From: CALJXB01 sp965225935
Lineage (GTDB): Bacteria; Pseudomonadota; Alphaproteobacteria; Kiloniellales; JAKSDN01
Assembly (NCBI GenBank): GCA_965225935.1
Contig: CBDDCC010000001.1
Span: 174,105 to 238,104 of the forward strand
Reading direction: 5' to 3'
Length of the DNA stretch: 64,000 bases
This document shows, piece by piece, positions 60,197 to 64,000 of the stretch. Numbering within the stretch: position 1 is the first letter of the stretch; every line of letters starts with the position of its first letter. The notes beneath the pieces were generated by a model. It saw only the letters and a list, made by a program, of their open reading frames with translations, made no database searches and had not been told where the DNA came from. The translations under genes were made by a program, and so were the position numbers.

Positions 60197-61461
60197 TACT
60201 CCAAAGTCTCGCTGATAATGGGGAGCGCGCCGTATTGGCCGCGAATGTATCGACGCTCCAAGGACTCACCATTTCGTGGCTTAAAGTCTGACAATGGGTA
60301 AAGACTTGATGCTCCATCGCCCCCCTTTTCAACAAACCATACTTGATCTCGGCGGAAAATCTGCTGATCTAGCAAGAACAGATCGTGAGTGTTGAATACC
60401 AACTGTGCATTTTTTGGATTTGTTTTGGATGAGTGGAACCTTCGAATTAAGAATCGAGTAAGCAAGGGATGGAGGCTAGTGTCAATCTCATCGATCAATA
60501 GCACTTCTCCATTTGCAAGTACGTTCAACCATGCCCCCGCGTTCTTGAAGAAAACCTGCGTGCCATTCGATTCATCGTCGAATTCCAGCTCGGCATGGTC
60601 GCTGCCATTGCCCCAAGTGTGCGTGAATGTCGCTCTGTGAATTTGAGGGCCTGTTGCTCCCCGATAATTATGAAGGACTAGATGTTTACCGCCAGCGACT
60701 ATTCCTCCTGGTGGCACAGTCTGTGTATCTATCTCGACATCAGATATCCCGAAATCAGCTTGGCGGAGGAATGGTAAAATCCTGCGCTTACCCTCTGGTT
60801 CTTGTAGTATTTTCCAAGTCAATGATTCATTCAGACTGACCCCGGAAACAACCACGATGAGATGTTTTTCAAACCATTCGAAAACCGGTATCAGTTGGCT
60901 GCTGTTCAGTTGGGCGGCAGTGGAGAGAAATAACGCATTGCTCCGTGTCTGCTTGGTCCATGACGCACGTTGTCCCTTCAAATAGCTACTGTATTTCCAG
61001 ATATACTCTTTTCTTTTCTTGTCAAATTTTCGAAAAAATAACTCTCTACCCTTTGCATGTACATGTTCGACTAGGCGTTCGCTTATCACTTTCTCAGAGT
61101 CAACAGAGAATGAATACTCATAACGACGGCCATTGCGAGCAAATGTGATATCAAAAGTGCTTGGGGCTTTTCTGTGCTTTTTGGAAAACACAAAAGGGGT
61201 ATAATCATGCTGTGCAGTGGCTGGTGCCATCGCTGAACTTACCACAAAATTTTTCATACACTGCAACGCACGCAGTAGATTTGTTTTTCCGGCGGCATTC
61301 GCCCCGTAGACCACACCAGACCGCAACAGCCTTGGAAATGAGGCCAAGTCAGGGTCAAACGTATTGCTGTCGATATGCTGGTCATGCGAATCGGCGACCA
61401 TGGAGAAGGTTTGCCGGTCGCGGAAGCAACGGAAATTGGTCACCTGGAAGTCAATGAGCAT
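60196..61461 (-). CDS. rloA: RloA-like AAA ATPase (AbiLi-like)
   Basis: A 421-aa AAA_15/AAA_21 ATPase of the OLD/ABC-like class. N-terminal MLIDFQVTNFRCFRDRQTFSM, Walker A YGANAAGKTNLLRAL, Walker B EVLLIDEIDTSLHPLL, switch His in NTHDLFLL, and C-terminal LERRYIRGQYGALPII. ATG 61461 with SD GGAG at 8 nt. First gene of the RloA-RloB pair, translationally coupled. Known members give phage resistance by abortive infection; no phage evidence here. Low GC. Confidence 0.88.
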   Translation of the reverse strand: MLIDFQVTNFRCFRDRQTFSMVADSHDQHIDSNTFDPDLASFPRLLRSGVVYGANAAGKTNLLRALQCMKNFVVSSAMAPATAQHDYTPFVFSKKHRKAPSTFDITFARNGRRYEYSFSVDSEKVISERLVEHVHAKGRELFFRKFDKKRKEYIWKYSSYLKGQRASWTKQTRSNALFLSTAAQLNSSQLIPVFEWFEKHLIVVVSGVSLNESLTWKILQEPEGKRRILPFLRQADFGISDVEIDTQTVPPGGIVAGGKHLVLHNYRGATGPQIHRATFTHTWGNGSDHAELEFDDESNGTQVFFKNAGAWLNVLANGEVLLIDEIDTSLHPLLTRFLIRRFHSSKTNPKNAQLVFNTHDLFLLDQQIFRRDQVWFVEKGGDGASSLYPLSDFKPRNGESLERRYIRGQYGALPIISETLE

Positions 61462-61999
61462 TTGGCATCTCCACCCAAAAAAAACACCCCTTTTCATACA
61501 TAAATCCGTGCAATTGGCCACTAAATTCTTTGTAGAGCCAAAATGCGGGCACAGATTGTCAGGTTCCCTCAAACTGGTCCGCGGTTCCCTCCAATCGGAT
61601 CCATGATCAAGTAGCACAGACCGCACGGAGCACCAGTTCCAGGTCGGCATGAGGGTCATCATTCATATGTTCGTTGCGATCAAATGCCGACGGAAGGACA
61701 GTTGGCCAACGCTGTCGATCGCAAGGTCCAATGAGTGCGGACAAGCAATAGTCGGTTCGAGCGTCTCTGCGCGCTCGATTTAGACATAGCCATGTGAAGG
61801 GCCAGCACCGGACGCGGCGCCGATCGGCCTACCTCGGGGCTTGGCGCGGCGTTTTTTGGGTGCCATGATCCGCAGACGCGGCGTCGTGGCGCCGGCGGAG
61901 GCGCAAGACCGCAGCAGAGAGCCATATTGGGCCGTCGAGGACCGCCCGCCCGGGGCGCGCTCCCGACATTCGTCTTAGGCTTTGGGGGACAGGGACATC
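61462..61999. other. Gap between RloA and ferredoxin genes
   Basis: About 540 bp. The left 200 bp have the low GC of the defence pair; GC rises again after about 61740, which probably marks the insertion boundary. A duplicated word GGTTCCCTC occurs at 61561 and 61582. No supported gene or RNA is seen. Confidence 0.4.
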
Positions 62000-62470
62000 A
62001 TGCTGAAAGCCCTTCTGATCGATCCGGACAAGTGCACCAGCTGCCTGCAGTGCGAGATGGCCTGCTCCTACGAGCACGAAGGCAGCTTCAATCCGGCCAA
62101 GTCGCGCATCAAGGTCTTCGAGTTCGAGCACGGCAAGCGGGCCATTCCCTATACCTGCACCCAGTGCGCCGAGGCTTGGTGCCTTGAGGCCTGCCCGGTG
62201 ACGGCGATCACACGCAACCTGGATACAGGCGCGGTCGAGGTGAACGAGAGCATCTGCGTCGGCTGCAAGGTCTGCACCATCGCCTGCCCCTTCGGCACCA
62301 TCAACTACAACCACGACACCGGCAAAGTGGTGAAATGCGACCTCTGCGGCGGCGATCCCCAATGCGCCGAGGCCTGCCCCACCGACGCCATCACCTACGT
62401 GGAAGCGAACTGGACCGGCTACGCGCGCATGCAGGCGGCGGCCGAGAGCGGCCAGGGCCAGCCGGCCTGA
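62000..62470 (+). CDS. Four-cluster ferredoxin-type electron-transfer subunit (AOR-associated)
   Basis: A 156-aa iron-sulfur protein with four Cys clusters: CTSCLQCEMAC, CTQCAEAWCLEACP, CVGCKVCTIACP and CDLCGGDPQCAEACP. ATG 62000 (MLKALLIDPDKC) is chosen over an upstream TTG. It lies 46 bp before the aldehyde:ferredoxin oxidoreductase and likely takes electrons from it to a ferredoxin or NAD-linked partner. Confidence 0.9.
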   Translation: MLKALLIDPDKCTSCLQCEMACSYEHEGSFNPAKSRIKVFEFEHGKRAIPYTCTQCAEAWCLEACPVTAITRNLDTGAVEVNESICVGCKVCTIACPFGTINYNHDTGKVVKCDLCGGDPQCAEACPTDAITYVEANWTGYARMQAAAESGQGQPA

Positions 62471-62516
62471 GCCCCGTCCGGATAGAGCAACGCGAGACGA
62501 AGAGGAATCCGAAGCG

Positions 62517-64000
62517 ATGGGTTGGCAACGCAAGATCCTACGGGTCGACCTCACCAAGGGCACGGCCGAAACGGAACCGCTCAACATGGACTGGGCGCGC
62601 GACTATCTGGGCGAGCGGGGGCTCGGCACCAAGTACCTCATGGAGAACATGGATCCCAAGGCCGATCCCCTCGGCCCCGACAACGTGCTGATCTTCGCCA
62701 CCGGGCCCTTGACCGGCACCATGGCGTCCACCAGCGGGCGTTACGCGGTCATCACCAAGGGACCGCTGACGGGCGCCATCGCCTGCTCCAACTCCGGCGG
62801 CAAGTTCGGCGCCGAGCTGAAGTTCGCCGGCTACGACATGCTGCTGGTCCAGGGCCGCGCGAAGAGCCCGGTCTATCTCCACATCGTCGACGACGAGGTG
62901 GAGATCCTGCCGGCCGACGAGATCTGGGGCACCACGGTTTGGAACACCGAGGACTGGATCAAGGAGCGCCACCGCAACCCGCAGCTCAAGGTGGCCTCGA
63001 TCGGCGTGGCGGGCGAGAGGGGCGTGCGCTACGCCTGCGTGGTGAACGACCTGCACCGGGCCGCCGGGCGCTCGGGCGTCGGCGCGGTCATGGGCTCGAA
63101 GAACCTCAAGGCCGTCGCCTGCCACGGCACCGTGGGCGTGACGGTCGACGACCCGAAGCGCTTCATGGATGCGGTCAAGCGCGGCCACAAGCTGCTCGCC
63201 GAGAGCCAGGCCCGGCAGGAGCTGACCGAGTACGGCACCAACGCCATGATCGACCTCATGCAGGAGTTCGGCGGTCTGCCGACCCGCAACTTCCAGGAGG
63301 TCCAGTTCGAGGGCACCTCCAAGATCGATCCGGAGGCCATGGTCACGCCCAAGCCCAACGGCCACGTGAACCTGATCGCCAACAAGGCCTGCTTCGGTTG
63401 CACCATCGCCTGCGGGCGCATCGCCCACGTCGATCCGGAGCACTTCACCATCGTGAACCGCAAGGAGTACTGGCACGCCTCGGGCGGGTTGGAGTACGAG
63501 ACCGCCTACGCCTTCGGGCCCGTGGTCGGCGTCGATGATCTCGACGCGCTTACCTTCGCCGGCTTCCTGATGAACGAGCACGGCATGGACCCCATCTCCT
63601 TCGGCGCGACCCTGTCGGCGGCCATGGAAATGTACGAGCGGGGCATCATCACCAAGGACGAGACCGACGGCATCGAGCTCAAGTTCGGCAACGCCGAGGC
63701 GCTCACCGTGATGGCCGAGAAGACCGGCAAGTACGAAGGCTTCGGCCAGGTGCTCGGCCTCGGCTCCAAGCTCATGTGCGAGAAGTACGGCCATCCCGAG
63801 TTCTCCATGACCGTGAAGGGCCAGGAGTTCGCCGGCTACGACAGCCGCGCCCTCCAGGGCATGGGCCTCGGCTATGCCACCTCCAACCGCGGCGCCTGCC
63901 ACCTGAAGCACGCCGTCTTCGAGGAGGACATGGAGGACCAGACCGGCGCCGGCAAGGCGAAGCCCTGCAAGGACTCCCAGGACAAGATCGCCATGATGGA
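62517..64000 (+). CDS. aor: Aldehyde:ferredoxin oxidoreductase, tungsten/molybdenum type (3' end outside window)
   Basis: AOR family, 494 codons visible, open to the window end. N-domain MGWQRKILRVDLTKGTAETEPL, GERGLGTKYLMENM, FATGPLTGTMASTSGRYAV (pterin-binding), cluster motif ACFGCTIACGRI (CxxCxxxC), GLEYETAYAFGPVVGVDDLD. Oxidises aldehydes to acids with a tungstopterin cofactor. In this context it may remove aldehyde released by demethylation or amine oxidation. The fourth cluster Cys and C-terminal domain are not in view. Confidence 0.9.
   Translation, partial: MGWQRKILRVDLTKGTAETEPLNMDWARDYLGERGLGTKYLMENMDPKADPLGPDNVLIFATGPLTGTMASTSGRYAVITKGPLTGAIACSNSGGKFGAELKFAGYDMLLVQGRAKSPVYLHIVDDEVEILPADEIWGTTVWNTEDWIKERHRNPQLKVASIGVAGERGVRYACVVNDLHRAAGRSGVGAVMGSKNLKAVACHGTVGVTVDDPKRFMDAVKRGHKLLAESQARQELTEYGTNAMIDLMQEFGGLPTRNFQEVQFEGTSKIDPEAMVTPKPNGHVNLIANKACFGCTIACGRIAHVDPEHFTIVNRKEYWHASGGLEYETAYAFGPVVGVDDLDALTFAGFLMNEHGMDPISFGATLSAAMEMYERGIITKDETDGIELKFGNAEALTVMAEKTGKYEGFGQVLGLGSKLMCEKYGHPEFSMTVKGQEFAGYDSRALQGMGLGYATSNRGACHLKHAVFEEDMEDQTGAGKAKPCKDSQDKIAMM

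Noticed and set aside
61680..61925. 81-aa ORF in the gap before the ferredoxin gene
   Set aside because: Arg/Pro/Ser-rich with no SD and not conserved-looking; probably a chance frame in GC-rich DNA.

Overview
The window is GC-rich and densely packed with overlapping ORFs, ATGA/GTGA/TTGA start-stop junctions and many GTG/TTG starts. Gene content (TorS/TorR, heterotetrameric-type sarcosine oxidase, Rieske demethylases, quaternary-amine ABC transporters, DUF1127, GcvA-type LysR) suggests a heterotrophic, probably marine alphaproteobacterium of the Rhodospirillales type. That assignment is inference from families and composition, since no rRNA or other marker gene lies in the window.

Layout. 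(1) 1-8037: a TorS-type hybrid kinase and TorR-type regulator diverge from a three-gene quaternary-amine/TMAO-type ABC importer (binding protein, CBS-ATPase, double-length permease). (2) 8.4-13.4 kb: ATP sulfurylase-APS kinase fusion, HerA-like ATPase, a small membrane protein and an agmatinase-family ureohydrolase. (3) 13.5-16.3 kb: a lower-GC islet with an MFS remnant and a rhodanese/DmdA-like GcvT/TetR operon, bounded by 106-bp direct repeats that copy the 3' end of the ureohydrolase gene. (4) 16.6-21.9 kb: a NitT/TauT-type ABC importer in one unit with two SDRs and a polysaccharide-deacetylase-fold hydrolase, closed by an IS630-family insertion exactly at the last stop codon. (5) 22.9-27.9 kb: amidohydrolase, 3-hydroxyisobutyrate-dehydrogenase-like enzyme, MetX-like hydrolase, glutamine-synthetase-like ligase and an Lrp/AsnC regulator. 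(6) 28.1-45.1 kb: a large N-methyl-amine catabolic cluster (Rieske oxygenase, HisC-like transaminase, SoxB-SoxD-SoxA, TMADH/DgcA-like demethylase, GST, triple rhodanese, AhpD-like, GNAT, 2OG-Fe(II) oxygenase). It contains two paralogous GntR/FCD regulators and five copies of the palindrome GTGATCAC, all in its promoter regions. (7) 45.1-48.9 kb: EamA exporter, an orphan ProV-like ATPase and a GbcA-like glycine-betaine demethylase. (8) 49.5-59.3 kb: a 274-bp MITE-like element, LysR, DUF1127, DinB, then a hotspot between dinB and an ABC-2 permease gene. Two foreign cargoes sit there, each bordered by broken copies of the dinB/permease junction. (9) 59.5-61.5 kb: a low-GC RloA/RloB (AbiL-like) defence pair. 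(10) 62.0-64.0 kb: a four-cluster ferredoxin and the 5' part of an aldehyde:ferredoxin oxidoreductase.

How the genes work together: regions 1, 6 and 7 fit uptake and stepwise demethylation of osmolyte-type methylated amines (glycine betaine, TMAO, or related betaines). Region 6 looks like one regulon under FadR-type repressors. Regions 3, 8 and 9 are accessory DNA.

Most unusual observations: (a) the second, divergent seryl-tRNA synthetase in the hotspot is preceded by a 22-codon serine-rich leader peptide, a terminator hairpin and a matching antiterminator pairing, i.e. a candidate serine attenuator; (b) the dinB/permease locus appears to have accumulated cargo twice while leaving fragments of its own flanks; (c) the GTGATCAC regulon; (d) the nested-hairpin MITE that supplies the stop codon of a LysR gene. 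No rRNA, tRNA or CRISPR array was recognised.
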